Numbered from the stretch's first letter, positions 9,043-19,200 are shown. The stretch: 64,000 nt of DNA from Myxococcales bacterium (GCA_025355005.1 JANXLV010000276.1:1-64000); one strand, 5' to 3'. Notes: generated by a model not told the origin, from the sequence alone. Translations and numbers: made by a program.

Positions 9043-10440
9043 ATGAACCAGTCGGCTGCGCAACTTACCACCACGGATGATCTCACGACGAAGAGCCGCG
9101 CTCCGGGCCCGAAAGGGCTGCCGTTGCTCGGTAACGTGCTGCCGGCGTGGAAGGACCCCGTCTCGCTCTTCATGCAGAGCCAGAAGGAGTTTGGCGACGT
9201 GGTCCGGTTCAAGTTCGGGCCGTACGACTACTACCTGGTGAACGATCCGGACGTGATCCGTCACGTGCTGGTCGACGGCGCGAAGACGTACACGAAGAGC
9301 CGCAACTACCTCGGGCTGAAGCTCGTGCTCGGCGACGGGCTCCTCACGAGCGAGGGCGACTTCTGGCGCCGTCAGCGCAAGCTCGCGCAGCCGGCGTTCC
9401 ATCGCGAGTCGATGGAGGGCTTCGCGCACCAGATGTCGTACGCGACGCGCGCGATGCTCACGCGCTGGGAAGGCGAGGACGAGACGGGCGGCGAGAGCGA
9501 CATGTTCTGTGCGCTGGCAGAGATGATGCGGCTCACGTTCCGCATCGTGGGGCTCACGCTGTTCTCCACGGACGTTGACTCCGAGGCGCAGGAGGTGGGG
9601 CAGGCGATGACCGTGGCCATGCACCATGCAAACGACTGGGCCGAGGCGCTCTGGAACTTCCCCGCATGGGTGCCCACGCCGAAGAACCTCCGCTTCAAGA
9701 CAGCGATGAAGACGCTGGACTCCGTGGTCTACCGCATCATCGAGTCACGCCGCGCAGACCCCACGCAGAAGAAGGATCTGCTGGGCATGCTCATGGCCGC
9801 CGTGGACGAGTCCGGCGAAGGAGGCATGACCGACAAGCAGCTCCGCGACGAGGTGATAACGCTCGTCCTTGCAGGGCACGAGACCACGGCGAACCTGCTC
9901 GCGTGGACGTTCTACCTGCTGTCGTCGCGCCCGGAGATCACCGCGCGCATCCGTGAGGAGGCGAAGACGGTGCTTGGTGATCGCGATCCGGCGCTCGCAG
10001 ACGTTCCGCGGCTCTCCTATACGAAGATGGTGCTGGAGGAGGTGCTACGCCTCTATCCGCCGGCATGGGCGTTCGAGCGCCAGTCCACCACCACGGACAA
10101 GCTCGGCGCGTTCGACATCAAGAAGGGCGCCATCGTCGGCGTGTCGCCGTACGTGCTGCATCGCCATCCGAAGTTCTGGGAGAACCCGGAGGAGTTCGAT
10201 CCCTCTCGCTTTGCTGCCGAAAAATCCGCGACGCGAAGCCGCTACTCGTATCTGCCGTTCGGCGGCGGTCCGCGCATGTGCATCGGAAACGCATTCGCGA
10301 TGATGGAGGCGCAGATCATCCTCGCGATGGTCGCGCGTGACTACGCGCTGACCGTGGACCCAACGCACCCCGTAGAGATCGACCCGCGGATCACCTTGCG
10401 CCCGCGCCATGGCATCAAGGTGACCCGCCACCGAAGCTGA
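9043..10440 (+). CDS. Cytochrome P450
   Basis: 465 residues from the ATG at 9043, preceded by AGAGGG at suitable spacing (an ATG at 9022 inside operator 2 is less likely). All P450 hallmarks are present: Pro-rich hinge [12 protein letters not shown]-helix WRRQRKL, I-helix Ala277-Gly-His-Glu-Thr-Thr282 for oxygen activation, the ExxR of EEVLRLYP, and the heme loop [11 protein letters not shown] with the axial thiolate at Cys413. The style resembles soluble bacterial fatty-acid or alkane hydroxylases related to the CYP4/CYP110/CYP102 heme domains (inference). No reductase domain or ferredoxin gene is adjacent, so the redox partner is elsewhere. Regulated by the divergent TetR protein. It ends three bases before the convergent stop of the next gene. 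Confidence 0.93.
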   Translation: MNQSAAQLTTTDDLTTKSRAPGPKGLPLLGNVLPAWKDPVSLFMQSQKEFGDVVRFKFGPYDYYLVNDPDVIRHVLVDGAKTYTKSRNYLGLKLVLGDGLLTSEGDFWRRQRKLAQPAFHRESMEGFAHQMSYATRAMLTRWEGEDETGGESDMFCALAEMMRLTFRIVGLTLFSTDVDSEAQEVGQAMTVAMHHANDWAEALWNFPAWVPTPKNLRFKTAMKTLDSVVYRIIESRRADPTQKKDLLGMLMAAVDESGEGGMTDKQLRDEVITLVLAGHETTANLLAWTFYLLSSRPEITARIREEAKTVLGDRDPALADVPRLSYTKMVLEEVLRLYPPAWAFERQSTTTDKLGAFDIKKGAIVGVSPYVLHRHPKFWENPEEFDPSRFAAEKSATRSRYSYLPFGGGPRMCIGNAFAMMEAQIILAMVARDYALTVDPTHPVEIDPRITLRPRHGIKVTRHRS

Positions 10441-10443
10441 CGA

Positions 10444-11262
10444 TCAGGCCTTGGCGCGCAGGCCCTTCACCACGCCGCCGGAGCCGGTGAAGATGGCGAT
10501 CGCGACGCCCTGGATGCCGAGGAAGAGCGCGTCTCCCATGGGCATGTGCTCCAGCGCGACGCCCAGACCGAGATCGGCGAAGCCGTAGATGGCGCCCGCG
10601 ACACCGATCGCGGTAAGGGCGACGCTGCGCGTGGCCTTCGTGAACTTCGCGCCTGCGAATCCCGCGGCGGCGAACGACAGCGCCGTCGACAGGTACCAGG
10701 CATAGCCGCCGACGCCCGGGACGTTGACGTTCAGGAAGATGACGTCGAACACCAGCGCGACGACCACGGCCACGATGCCGAACCCGAACGCGAGCGCGGA
10801 CGGCATGCCGCTCGGTCCCTTGATCTTGTCGAACGCGGCCATGCCCGGCACGTTCGGCGTCATCATGCTCACACCCGCGAAGCCGAAGCCCACCGGTGCC
10901 GCCTGCGACGGCGGCGCATACGATGGCGGCGGCGCGTATGAGGGCGGCGCGTGCTGTGACGGCGGCGCGGCGTACCCCTGCTGCGGCTGATAGGCCCGGC
11001 CCGGCTGGAGCTCTGCATAGGGCTGGATGGGAGGACGCTGCGAGTAGTGCGCCTGCTGCGGGGCCTGCTGCTGCATCTGCATCTGCTGCTGCACCTGCTT
11101 CGGGCGATACACCAGCGTCGCCGGCTCCGGCGTGAGCGGTGCGCGTGACATCACGACGGTGCCCTGCGCCTGCGGCTGCTGCTGCTCGTGCGGGCCGTAG
11201 CCCTGCGGCGCATAGGGCATGGACTGGGGACGCGAGAAGCGGGGATCGTTGGGAGGGGTCAT
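10444..11262 (-). CDS. Membrane protein with Gln/Pro-rich N-terminal region
   Basis: 272 residues. Residues 1-130 are low complexity, rich in Gln, Pro, Tyr and Ala, with repeats such as QQQMQMQQQ and SYAPPPSYAPPS, and should be disordered in the cytoplasm. The C-terminal half holds about four hydrophobic segments (ALAFGFGIVAVVVALVFDVIFL, YLSTALSFAAAGFAG, VALTAIGVAGAIYGFADLGLG, LFLGIQGVAIAIF). No catalytic motif. This architecture, a disordered Pro/Gln tail on a small membrane domain, is common in myxobacteria. Function unknown. Its stop is only three bases from the convergent P450 stop. Confidence 0.6.
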   Translation of the reverse strand: MTPPNDPRFSRPQSMPYAPQGYGPHEQQQPQAQGTVVMSRAPLTPEPATLVYRPKQVQQQMQMQQQAPQQAHYSQRPPIQPYAELQPGRAYQPQQGYAAPPSQHAPPSYAPPPSYAPPSQAAPVGFGFAGVSMMTPNVPGMAAFDKIKGPSGMPSALAFGFGIVAVVVALVFDVIFLNVNVPGVGGYAWYLSTALSFAAAGFAGAKFTKATRSVALTAIGVAGAIYGFADLGLGVALEHMPMGDALFLGIQGVAIAIFTGSGGVVKGLRAKA

Positions 11263-11313
11263 GACGACTCCTGACGCACGGACCGTACCGGCCTCACCGA
11301 TCGCGAAATACCG

Positions 11314-11916
11314 CTATTTTACCCGATCAACATGCGCTCGGTCGGCCGTTTCGGCAACGCGTTGCCGGCAGGCCGTTGCCAGGCAGCGCCTGCCAGATGC
11401 CGCGAGCGCACGGAGGCGCGCCGTGTCGTAGTCATGCCGCGCGAAGGGCGAGCCCCGCCATTCGCTGCGCTCTGCATGGAAGAAGTCGCCGCCATAGACG
11501 TGCAGCGCTGCGAGTGGCTCGTCGCCGGCGCTCGCGATCGAGTGGATCACGTCGGCGGCATGCACCGCGACCTCGCCGGTCGCAACGAGGCGGCGCCCGG
11601 TCTCGCGCAGTCCCGCCGCGTCCGCCTCGTAGTACACGTTCTCCTCGGCGCCTGCGTACACACCAACGGCGGACACCATCGCGTGGTCGTGCGGTGGAAA
11701 CGCGAAGCCCTTGGGCGTCACGAACTGCACCACGGTGAGCTCCGGACGTTCGCAGAGCACCGACACGCGCATGCCGTGACCAGGCGCAATCGCCGACACC
11801 AGAGCTGCCCGATGAACGAGCGCCTCCGCCACGACCGCCGACAGCGCCGTGAGCACGTCCGCGGCTCCCAGCGCCGCGCGACATCGCGTGACGAACCCAT
11901 CCGCGTCGAACAACAT
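11314..11916 (-). CDS. Cupin-fold putative metal-dependent dioxygenase
   Basis: 200 residues from the ATG at 11916, with GAGGAGA immediately upstream; the open frame extends further but shadows the TetR gene. The central region FPPHDHAMVSAVGVYAGAEENVYYE supplies the His-x-His and downstream Glu of a cupin metal site, with a second set near HAADVIHSIAS and LAALHVYGGDFF. It resembles cysteine-dioxygenase/thiol-dioxygenase-like predicted metal enzymes (family-level inference). The gene begins ten bases after the TetR stop, so it is the second gene of a regulator-enzyme operon and is probably induced by the substrate sensed by that regulator. Confidence 0.65.
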   Translation of the reverse strand: MLFDADGFVTRCRAALGAADVLTALSAVVAEALVHRAALVSAIAPGHGMRVSVLCERPELTVVQFVTPKGFAFPPHDHAMVSAVGVYAGAEENVYYEADAAGLRETGRRLVATGEVAVHAADVIHSIASAGDEPLAALHVYGGDFFHAERSEWRGSPFARHDYDTARLRALAASGRRCLATACRQRVAETADRAHVDRVK

Positions 11917-11926
11917 GAGCGTCTCC

Positions 11927-12604
11927 TCAGCCCTTCTTGGTTCGCGACCGCGTCGGCTTGCGCCTCGGAGTCGCGCTCTTCTCGGCTGTATTCGTTGGCG
12001 GCGATGCTGCGAGGGCAGCGACGAGCGAGCGCGTCGCCCAGACCGCCGCAAGCTCCGCCTCTTCCTCTGTCATGCCCAGCACGTCGCGAAGCCACTGCCA
12101 CATGGGCGGGTAGGAGAAGGACATGATGGGGCCGAGCGCCACGAGCAGCGCGCGATCATCGAGGTGCGGCGCCACGCCGCGCAGGTTCTCGAGCGCCGTC
12201 TCGACGTAGCGCGTGCGCGTGCGGCTGCGGTGGCCGCTCCACGATGCGGACGTCCAGATCGCCCGCAGCAAGCCCTGGTGCTTCGCGAAACGCGGGAAGC
12301 GCTCGCGCGGGACCTCGTGCAGGCGCGCGGGCACGGGCAGCGGCTCGCGCGTGCCGAGCTGCGGCAGCACCCACTCGTAGAGGGACCGCATCAGGTTGTC
12401 GACGGTTCCGAAGTTCGTGTACGCGGTGGGCGGCGTCACCCCGGCGAGCCGCGCGAGCTTCGGCAGTGTCAGCTCGGACGCTGGGTGCGACTCGAAGAAT
12501 CGCGCGGCGGCAAGCAGCAGGCGCTCGCGCGTCGCATGCGCTTGCTCATCGCGCGTTCCTCGCGCCTTCGCATGCGTGGGTGGCTGTGCTCGCTTCTCGC
12601 TCAT
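11927..12604 (-). CDS. TetR-family regulator upstream of the cupin gene
   Basis: 225 residues. N-terminal TetR helix-turn-helix: TRERLLLAAARFFESHPASELTLPKLARLAGVTPPTAYTNFGTVDNLM. The remainder is a helical ligand-binding domain, and the C-terminus is Lys/Arg-rich (PRRKPTRSRTKKG). It is co-transcribed with the downstream cupin gene. Two copies of a 16-bp palindrome lie 72-134 bp upstream of its start and are the natural autoregulatory operators. Confidence 0.85.
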   Translation of the reverse strand: MSEKRAQPPTHAKARGTRDEQAHATRERLLLAAARFFESHPASELTLPKLARLAGVTPPTAYTNFGTVDNLMRSLYEWVLPQLGTREPLPVPARLHEVPRERFPRFAKHQGLLRAIWTSASWSGHRSRTRTRYVETALENLRGVAPHLDDRALLVALGPIMSFSYPPMWQWLRDVLGMTEEEAELAAVWATRSLVAALAASPPTNTAEKSATPRRKPTRSRTKKG

Positions 12605-12675
12605 GTGCCGACGTGGCCGCGTCGCGTTTCGTGGACGATCCAGGATAGCTCAATCCGGCGGCGCCCGCCTTTTCA

Positions 12676-12691
12676 CTTTACGATCATAAAA
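12676..12691. promoter_or_regulatory. Operator-like palindrome 1 (CTTTACGATCATAAAA)
   Basis: Matches 14 of 16 positions of the perfect palindrome found 47 bp away, upstream of the TetR-cupin operon. Likely a TetR binding site. Confidence 0.6.
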
Positions 12692-13395
12692 TGAGAATGA
12701 CTGTGGGGCGGTTTCCGTCTAACTTTACGATCGTAAAGCCCAACTCACAGGGCTACATGGGCTTCGCGATCCCGCGGCTGCTCTACATCTCGCTCGCCAT
12801 CGACGCCATGGGTCGGCCCGGAGTGGCGTACCTGGAAGAGCCCGAGGTCGGCTACAACACGGTCCTCAACTACTGGCGCGCTGGCACAGCCGACTCCGTG
12901 AAGGTGACGGACACGAACAACGTGCAGAACGATTTCGCCACCGTGAACCTGGCGTTCGTCGGCAACAAGCCGCGCGTCGCAGCCATCCTCAGCGCTGCGC
13001 CGTCGTACGCGATCACGTACGTCAGCTCGCCCGATGACGGGACCACGTGGAACGCGCCCGTCCCGCTCCTCACCTCCGGCGGAGCGAGCTTCTACACCAG
13101 CCTCGCGGCCGGAAGCGCCGGCGAGGCGATCTCTTCGCACCACAACGGCTCGCCCTCCGACGTGTCGGTCGACGCGGGCTGCGTCACCGATCCGATCGTC
13201 GCGCGCTCGACGAACGGCGGCGCTTCGTTCTCCGGCTGCTCGCTCTCGAACACGGAGGTCGACATGAACGGCGCGCTCTCGAGCGCGTACGGCGCAAGCC
13301 GTCTCAGCGGCAAGCTCGTGCTCGTGGGCCACTCCAGCAACACCCTCGCGGACGGCGGCCCAGGCCACGGCATCGTCTACTACCAGGACCCCTGA
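12691..13395 (+). CDS. Asp-box (BNR/sialidase-like) beta-propeller fragment, probably 5'-truncated
   Basis: Open frame of 234 residues; an alternative ATG is at 12757. Two Asp-box-like turns are visible, SSPDDGTTWNAP and STNGGASFSGC, which mark BNR/sialidase-type propeller blades. The sequence begins abruptly inside a blade, with no signal peptide or lipobox although relatives are secreted, and its first codons coincide with the palindromic operators. This suggests the 3' half of a larger secreted propeller gene joined to the TetR promoter region by a rearrangement. It may be a relic rather than an expressed protein. It ends 16 bp before the convergent SUMF1-fold gene. Confidence 0.45.
   Translation: MRMTVGRFPSNFTIVKPNSQGYMGFAIPRLLYISLAIDAMGRPGVAYLEEPEVGYNTVLNYWRAGTADSVKVTDTNNVQNDFATVNLAFVGNKPRVAAILSAAPSYAITYVSSPDDGTTWNAPVPLLTSGGASFYTSLAAGSAGEAISSHHNGSPSDVSVDAGCVTDPIVARSTNGGASFSGCSLSNTEVDMNGALSSAYGASRLSGKLVLVGHSSNTLADGGPGHGIVYYQDP
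12723..12738. promoter_or_regulatory. Perfect 16-bp palindrome (CTTTACGATCGTAAAG)
   Basis: Perfect dyad, the better of the two operator-like copies upstream of the TetR-cupin operon. Confidence 0.65.
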
Positions 13396-13411
13396 GGACG
13401 ACCCTTCGCCC

Positions 13412-14233
13412 TTACGGTTCTTTGCAGCAGCGCGCGCCGGTCTCTGCGCCGGCGTAGTGCGCGTCGTGTCCGATCTGGAAGCTCCTGCAGGCGTGACGGC
13501 TCGGGATCCACCATGAGCCCTTCATCACTTGCTTCCAGCCCATCTTGCCCTGCTTGCCGTCCGCGGTGACCCACTCTTCCATGTTACCCGCCATGTCGTG
13601 CACGCCGAACGGGCTCTTGCAGTCGGGGTGCGCGGAGGCGGGCGCGCGGTGGTCCTTCAGGCGGCCGGGGCGACCGAGGCCCTCGATGATGTCGGTGTTG
13701 CAGCGGTTCGAGTCACGCTCGTATCCGTACGGGTAGGGGAGCATCTCCTCGCCCTCGCAAGCGAACTGCCACTCGCTCTCGCGACACACGCGCGCGCCTT
13801 GTGATTCGCAGAGCTCCTTCGAGGACGTCCACGACATGCGGTTCCTCGGGATGTCGGAGCCCTCTTCGGTGCGCTCGGCGACGTCGATGCAGAAGCGCAT
13901 GTGCACGCGCTCCTTGGACTTGCAGACGCTGGGCTTCTTGTACTCCGCACAGCGAAACTCGTGGTACGGGCTCTCCGGCGGATCGAGCCAGCGAAGACAT
14001 TTCTCCTCGACGTCCGGACAGTACTCGCCCTCGACGAGGACCATGGAGGAGGGGCAGGGAGACGGCGGGCTGGTCGAGGTCGAGGTCGAGGTCGGGGTCG
14101 AGGTCGTCGTCGACTCCACCTGCGTGGCCTTGCTCGTTCCCATTCTCACGCTCGTCAGTGTCGCGCTTCCGTTCGGCTCGGCGCATGCGCTGAGAAGGAC
14201 GAGTAGCGTCGCCGCTTGGTACTGCCTGGCCAT
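13412..14233 (-). CDS. SUMF1/FGE-fold lipoprotein A
   Basis: 273 residues. The signal sequence ends in a lipobox-like LLSAC near residue 17. A Thr/Ser/Pro linker follows, encoded by a GGTCGA hexamer repeat, then a formylglycine-generating-enzyme-like (SUMF1) domain: ARVCRESEWQFACEGEEMLPYPYG, SPFGVHDMAGNMEEWV and MKGSWWIPSRHACRSF. In true FGE the equivalent stretch has two active-site Cys; here the first position is Pro and only one Cys remains, so sulfatase activation is unlikely. It is probably a periplasmic or surface protein using the fold for binding. A clear paralogue lies at 19694-20539. Confidence 0.75.
   Translation of the reverse strand: MARQYQAATLLVLLSACAEPNGSATLTSVRMGTSKATQVESTTTSTPTSTSTSTSPPSPCPSSMVLVEGEYCPDVEEKCLRWLDPPESPYHEFRCAEYKKPSVCKSKERVHMRFCIDVAERTEEGSDIPRNRMSWTSSKELCESQGARVCRESEWQFACEGEEMLPYPYGYERDSNRCNTDIIEGLGRPGRLKDHRAPASAHPDCKSPFGVHDMAGNMEEWVTADGKQGKMGWKQVMKGSWWIPSRHACRSFQIGHDAHYAGAETGARCCKEP
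14072..14107. repeat. GGTCGA hexamer tandem repeat
   Basis: Six tandem units, four exact or nearly so, in frame inside SUMF1-fold lipoprotein A. They encode the Ser/Thr/Pro linker after the lipobox. Confidence 0.8.
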
Positions 14234-14371
14234 GGGAAGTGCGGGGCTACCAAAGCTCGGCGCTGGCGAGAACCCTGAATCGACCTACGTGCAGGGGTGC
14301 AATCGGTTCAGTGGGTGGTGAATGGATTATCCAGATGATCCCGTTTTGATCGATCGCGGCCGCGCAAGTGG

Positions 14372-14389
14372 CTGGAATGAAACCGTTCC
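14372..14389. promoter_or_regulatory. Inverted repeat TGGAA-N8-TTCCA upstream of a lipoprotein gene
   Basis: Five-base inverted arms around TGAAACCG in the region between divergent genes, about 70 bases upstream of the TTG start at 14457. Possibly an operator; no promoter hexamers are convincing beside it. Confidence 0.3.
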
Positions 14390-14456
14390 AGTGCCGGCAT
14401 ATCGGTTGCTTGGTTTGTCTCCCAACAGAGACATCGTCTCTCCTTGGAGGTCTATT

Positions 14457-15983
14457 TTGAAGCTTCGTCAGGTACTGCCGCTCGGTGCTCTCGTCCTCGC
14501 CGCCTTCGCGTCCGGCTGCTCTTCCAGCAGCACTGATCAGTCCACGCAGGACACCCCCGACTTCGAGACCCCCAAGGCCGTGAGCCTTCGGCCCGAGTCG
14601 ATCAAGGCGAACCAGCACTTCGCGAACTCCGTCTCCGTGGAAGACGGGCGCCTCGTCCTCACCATGGACGCAGACAACGAGACCACGATGTCTACGGTGA
14701 AGGTGGGCACCATCATCGCCGGCAACCGCGACACCGCCACGCCCGACCTCACGACGTCGAAGAACCCGTACGGCTTCCTTCGCCGCGTCCTCGACATCTC
14801 CCGCAGTGGCAACACGGCGATCCTCACCACGGAGCAAGCGAACCTCGAAGACTGGATGGAAGAGGGCGACATCTTCATGGGCGACGGCCAGCGCTCGATG
14901 TTCGAGGAAGGCCCGACCGGAACGCAGAGCGCGAACATCCACATCCTCGGCGGCTCCTCGGGCGGCGCGCAACCTGGTTCGACGGAGGGAGGGTCGGTCG
15001 AGGGCAAAGACGTCTCCGATCCTACGAAGAAGGTCACGGTCCGTCCGTTCGCGAAGATCAGCAACACGAAGTGGGCGCTCAACGCCAAGTACGACGGCGA
15101 GTTCAAGCTCCGCAAGGCGTGGTTCGTCCCCACCGGCGTGAAGCGCGCAAAGGCACTGCTCACGATGGACCCGACCGTGTCCGCCGACATCGAGATCGGC
15201 GTGCGCGTGACCGGCGGCGGTCTCGCGATCGGCGGCCCGAACGGCTACCCGGTCGCGTCGATGGACAAGTCGTGGAACGGAACGTCGGTCATCATTCCGC
15301 TCGAGGCAGGCATTCCCCTCACCGTCCGCTTCACGCCGCAGTTGAAGTGCGCCGTGAGCCTCCAGGGCTCGGCCTCGGTGAAGTTCCGCGCGCAGCTCCA
15401 GGTCCACGCCGCGGCCGGCTTCCTGTACGACGGCTCGTTCCACGATCTCAGTCAGGCACCGTCGCTCAACCCGAGCTTCCTGCATCCGGTCAGCGGCAAG
15501 GTCGAGATCGACGGCACCGCGGAGTGCGACCTCCTCATGGTGCCCGCCGTGCTCGCGTTCGACGCCGTCGGCCTCGAAGGCAAGGTCGGTCCGTACGTCT
15601 CGCTCAACGCGAACGCATGCGTCATGTACGACGCGATCACCGCGAAGACGACGCTGGGCCTGGACGCCTACGAGCAGCACGGCCTCTACGGCGAGTTCGC
15701 CGGGCGCGTGCAGGTCCCCGTCCTGGGCGTTGGCAAGGACTTCAGCCTGCTCACGTGGCACGGCCTGAAGAGCAAGCCCGCCTACATCTTCGGCGACGCG
15801 AACACCTGCAACGTCCAGTCGAAGGACAGCTGCACAGGCAAGAAGGACGGCTTCTACTGCAGCGAGCTCGTGAGCTACTCCGGCTACTACTGCAAGGGCG
15901 GGTCGATCGCCGAGGGCCGGCAGTGCGACGACGTCACGAAGACCTGCAAGAGCGGCGACACGAACAGCATCACCTGCCAGTGA
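14457..15983 (+). CDS. Large secreted lipoprotein of unknown function
   Basis: 508 residues from a TTG start. TTG is chosen because TTGGAGG lies six bases upstream and it begins an ideal lipoprotein signal, LKLRQVLPLGALVLAAFASGC; the upstream ATG at 14322 would bury that signal. The mature protein is beta-rich, with no recognised catalytic motif. The last 70 residues are Cys-rich (ANTCNVQSKDSCTGKKDGFYC, GYYCKGG, RQCDDVTKTCKSGD), like the C-termini of other myxobacterial surface proteins. Probably anchored in the outer membrane. Confidence 0.7.
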   Translation: MKLRQVLPLGALVLAAFASGCSSSSTDQSTQDTPDFETPKAVSLRPESIKANQHFANSVSVEDGRLVLTMDADNETTMSTVKVGTIIAGNRDTATPDLTTSKNPYGFLRRVLDISRSGNTAILTTEQANLEDWMEEGDIFMGDGQRSMFEEGPTGTQSANIHILGGSSGGAQPGSTEGGSVEGKDVSDPTKKVTVRPFAKISNTKWALNAKYDGEFKLRKAWFVPTGVKRAKALLTMDPTVSADIEIGVRVTGGGLAIGGPNGYPVASMDKSWNGTSVIIPLEAGIPLTVRFTPQLKCAVSLQGSASVKFRAQLQVHAAAGFLYDGSFHDLSQAPSLNPSFLHPVSGKVEIDGTAECDLLMVPAVLAFDAVGLEGKVGPYVSLNANACVMYDAITAKTTLGLDAYEQHGLYGEFAGRVQVPVLGVGKDFSLLTWHGLKSKPAYIFGDANTCNVQSKDSCTGKKDGFYCSELVSYSGYYCKGGSIAEGRQCDDVTKTCKSGDTNSITCQ

Positions 15984-15998
15984 GTGTATGCTGGGGTG

Positions 15999-16199
15999 AT
16001 GGACCCCGCGTTCGAGGACGCGCTCACCCAGGCATGCGAGGAGATGGGCTTGCAGGAGTGGTACCGCTCCTGCGTGAAGCCACTGCTCAGTCAGCCACGC
16101 GAGCAGTGGCCCACGTGCTGCGGCGGGGTGTGCGAGCCCTGCAATCAGCGCCTGGTGATGGTCGCCGAGCGGGTTCTAGAGCTCATATCGACCCGGTAG
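15999..16199 (+). CDS. Small Cys-rich hypothetical protein
   Basis: 66 residues from the ATG at 15999 (an ATG at 15984 adds five residues). It carries paired Cys motifs, TCCGGVCEPC, and an N-terminal Cys in EACEEMGL-type sequence; no signal peptide. The CCxxxCxxC spacing could hold a metal. It starts 16 bases after the large lipoprotein gene and precedes the kinase gene by 55 bases. Function unknown, and it could be a spurious frame. Confidence 0.4.
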   Translation: MDPAFEDALTQACEEMGLQEWYRSCVKPLLSQPREQWPTCCGGVCEPCNQRLVMVAERVLELISTR

Positions 16200-16254
16200 C
16201 GCAGTTCGGATAGCCTGGGGGAGCGCGCGCCGTCGTGCTCCCTGAGGACCACCG

Positions 16255-19200
16255 ATGTCATTCGAACAAGCAGAAGAAGCGCTGAAGGCGCTGTCGACGC
16301 TCCTCACCGAGCATCCGGACGCAGCAGACTCGGTCGTGCTCCGCTGGCAGAGCAATGCTCGCGCGCCCGTACCCCTCGCCGACCAGGCGCTCGCGCTGGT
16401 CGATCGCATCGCGGCGACGGTGCCTGCGCTCACAACGAACGAGGCCAGTGTCGCGTCGCTCGGAATGTTGCTCGCGGGGCCAGAGGGGCAGACTCTGCTC
16501 GAGTTCCTGTCTGCCGCGGTAGCGCACCGAGAGCTCCGCATGTCGCACCTCCTGGCGGCTGCCGCCAAGCGGCCCGAGCTGCGCGAACGCGCCGTCAAGA
16601 TCGCTCGCGGGCGCGTTGTGGAGGGTCCGCTGGCGGATGCGCTCGCATGCGCGCCGCTTCTGGGCGACGGCACGGCGCTGGAGCTGCCGGAGAACGCGCA
16701 GGCGCGTGCCCGTCTGGAGATCCTCATCTGGGAAGCAGGCGCAAGCGCGCTGGAGACGCCCGCGCTCGGACCGTGGCTGTTCGGCTCGGCCGAGACGTTC
16801 GAGACGATGATCCACGCGCCCGCCCGCGGCACGTTGCGTGGACGCGTGCTCGCCGCACGTTGCCTCGAGGTGAGCATCGGAGGACTCCCGCCCACGGCGG
16901 ATCAGATGCTCGTCGGTCGCACGCTGCAGGTGCTGCAGCCGCTGCTCCTCCACCCGGAGCCGCTGGTGTGGGTCCATGCCGCGCGTGCGCTCGGTCGCTT
17001 GACGGGCGCATTCGAGCAGATGGAAGGTACGCTGCTCGACTGGGTCCTCGGCGAATCCAAGCTGCTGCGGCAGCGCGCGATCACGGCGTTCGCATCTCTG
17101 CCGGCGCAGCGACTCGCGTTCCTCGGCGGGCAGCTCAACGCCATCCTCGTTGCCCCCGACGAGGAGGGCTGGGTGCTCGGCGCCATCGCCGCCGCCACTC
17201 CCTATCTCTTCTTCGAGCGTCGCCAGGCCTGGGACAAGCTCGCCAAGCGCATCCTCGCGGGCGACGGCGGTGCGATCTCCGCGCGTGCGCTCGCGCGGGG
17301 CCTCGGAACTCTGTGGCGCCGCGGTGTGCATTCCGAGCGCGATGCGATCGAGCCCACGCTCCGCGCGCTACGGCACTCCGCGCGCATGATGCGCACCACC
17401 ACCCTGGATGAGTCACGCCGCTGGATCGAGGTCATCGCCCTCACGGACGTGGTGGACGACGCAGAGCGCGACCCGCTCGACCTCGAGCTCGGGCTCGAGA
17501 ACCTGATGCGCATGGCCGCGCAATACGACGACGAAGAGGCTGACGCACGCGCGGCTCGCTGCGCCGGCTCGCTGCTTCCCACATTCCAGGAGGCGCGCAA
17601 GATCGTGTTCGGCACGGGCAAGCTGCGTCATCGCGCCGCTGCCATCAATGCGCTCGAGGCCTCCGCGCGCGCGTTCGCGCTGCGCCTCTGGAGCCCGCTG
17701 CTCCTCACGCGTCCCGCAGGCGAGCCCATCGACGAGCCCGATCTCGAGGAGACCTGGAAGTCCCTCGCGCGCGCGCCGTCGGAGATCCTGGATCTCGTGA
17801 AGGAGTCTCGTCCCACGGTGGATGCGGATCTCGCGCCCGGCCTCCCGCTCGAGGTGCTGGCGATCCGTCTTGGTGGCTACGCGCTCGACGCGTGTGGTGA
17901 GGACGACAGCCTGGGCCCTGGACGCGGCCCCACGGCGCACGACACGTGTCTGTGGCTTCGCAAGATCCACGGCCTCGCAGACGGCTCGCGCGAGCTACCG
18001 ACCGCGCTCAAGAACGCGCTCTCTTCGCTCTTCTGGCGCCTCGTCGACACCACGCGCGGCACGTCGCTCGGCGAGGTCGACGACGTTCGATGGCTCGGCC
18101 CGTTCGCGGCGTGGTGGGCGCTCGTCATCGATCGTCCGGCCATGCTCACGCAGCTCGGAACCGCGCTCCCCATGATGGCACCGGAGGCCCTCGCATCGTG
18201 CTGCGATCGCGCGGAGGTGCTCCGCACGACCGTGTCAACGGGGCATGCGGACGGCGTGTGGGGACACGCGGCGGCAGAGGCGCTTGTGTCGCTCCATGCA
18301 GAGGACACGGAGCTCGCCGTCGCGCTCGGTGGTCTCGCTCGCTCGCTGGACGCGTTCAAGGTCGCGGCCGGTCCGAAGCAGGGCCTCGACGTACTCTGCG
18401 TCGGCCTCGTGGCCGCGGCGAATCGCCTTCAGGGCGCGCTCGCCAATCCCGTGAAGGCGCTGCACCCCGCCGGCGACGAGAGCGGCGATGACTGGCTCAC
18501 CAAGAGCACCATCGACAACGCGCCGCGCGTCGCAGCCCTGGTCGCGCGTGCGATCCGTGCGCGGGAGCTCTCACTGCTCGACGTCTGGTTCGCGTCGCTC
18601 GGACCCATCACCTCGCAGCTGCTCGAAGGGGCGATCTCCGCTGCCATTCGACGCACGCCTCCCCCGCCGCCCAAGCCGAAGAAGAACGAGCCGAAGGTGG
18701 TCGAAGGCTACGAGCTGGTGAAGCCGCTCGGCGAAGGAGGCATCGGCTCCGTGTGGCTCGTGCGCAAGCCCGGGGCGGATCGCTTCTTCGTCCTCAAGAT
18801 CCCCAAGGCCGAGGCGCTCGCGAGCGCGACCGACTTCGAGCGAGAAGGCATCCTCGCTTCGTTCGTCGAGGAGGCGCGCGCGCTCGCCGGCCTCTATCAC
18901 CCCAACGTCGCGAACATCATCGATCGCGGCGTGTCGCAGGGCGTTCCGTTCCTCGTGCTCGAGTACCTGATCGGCGCCGATCTGAAGCAGTACGCGAGCG
19001 CGAAGAACATGAGCCTCTTCGAGCTCCGCCACGTCGTCAGCGAGTCTTGCGCGGGCCTCGCGGCGCTCCACGGCGCAGGCCTGGTCCACCGTGACGTCAA
19101 GCCCGCGAACATCTGGCTGCGTCTGCCGCTCGCGGGCGGCGAGCGCTTCGAGCCAGAGAAGCATCGCGATCCTGCGCGCGCGCAGCCGCTGTCCGCCGTC

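Noticed and set aside
14351-14456. Sigma-54 promoter upstream of the large lipoprotein
   Set aside because: TGGCTGGAATGAAAC lacks the -12 TGC element at correct spacing.
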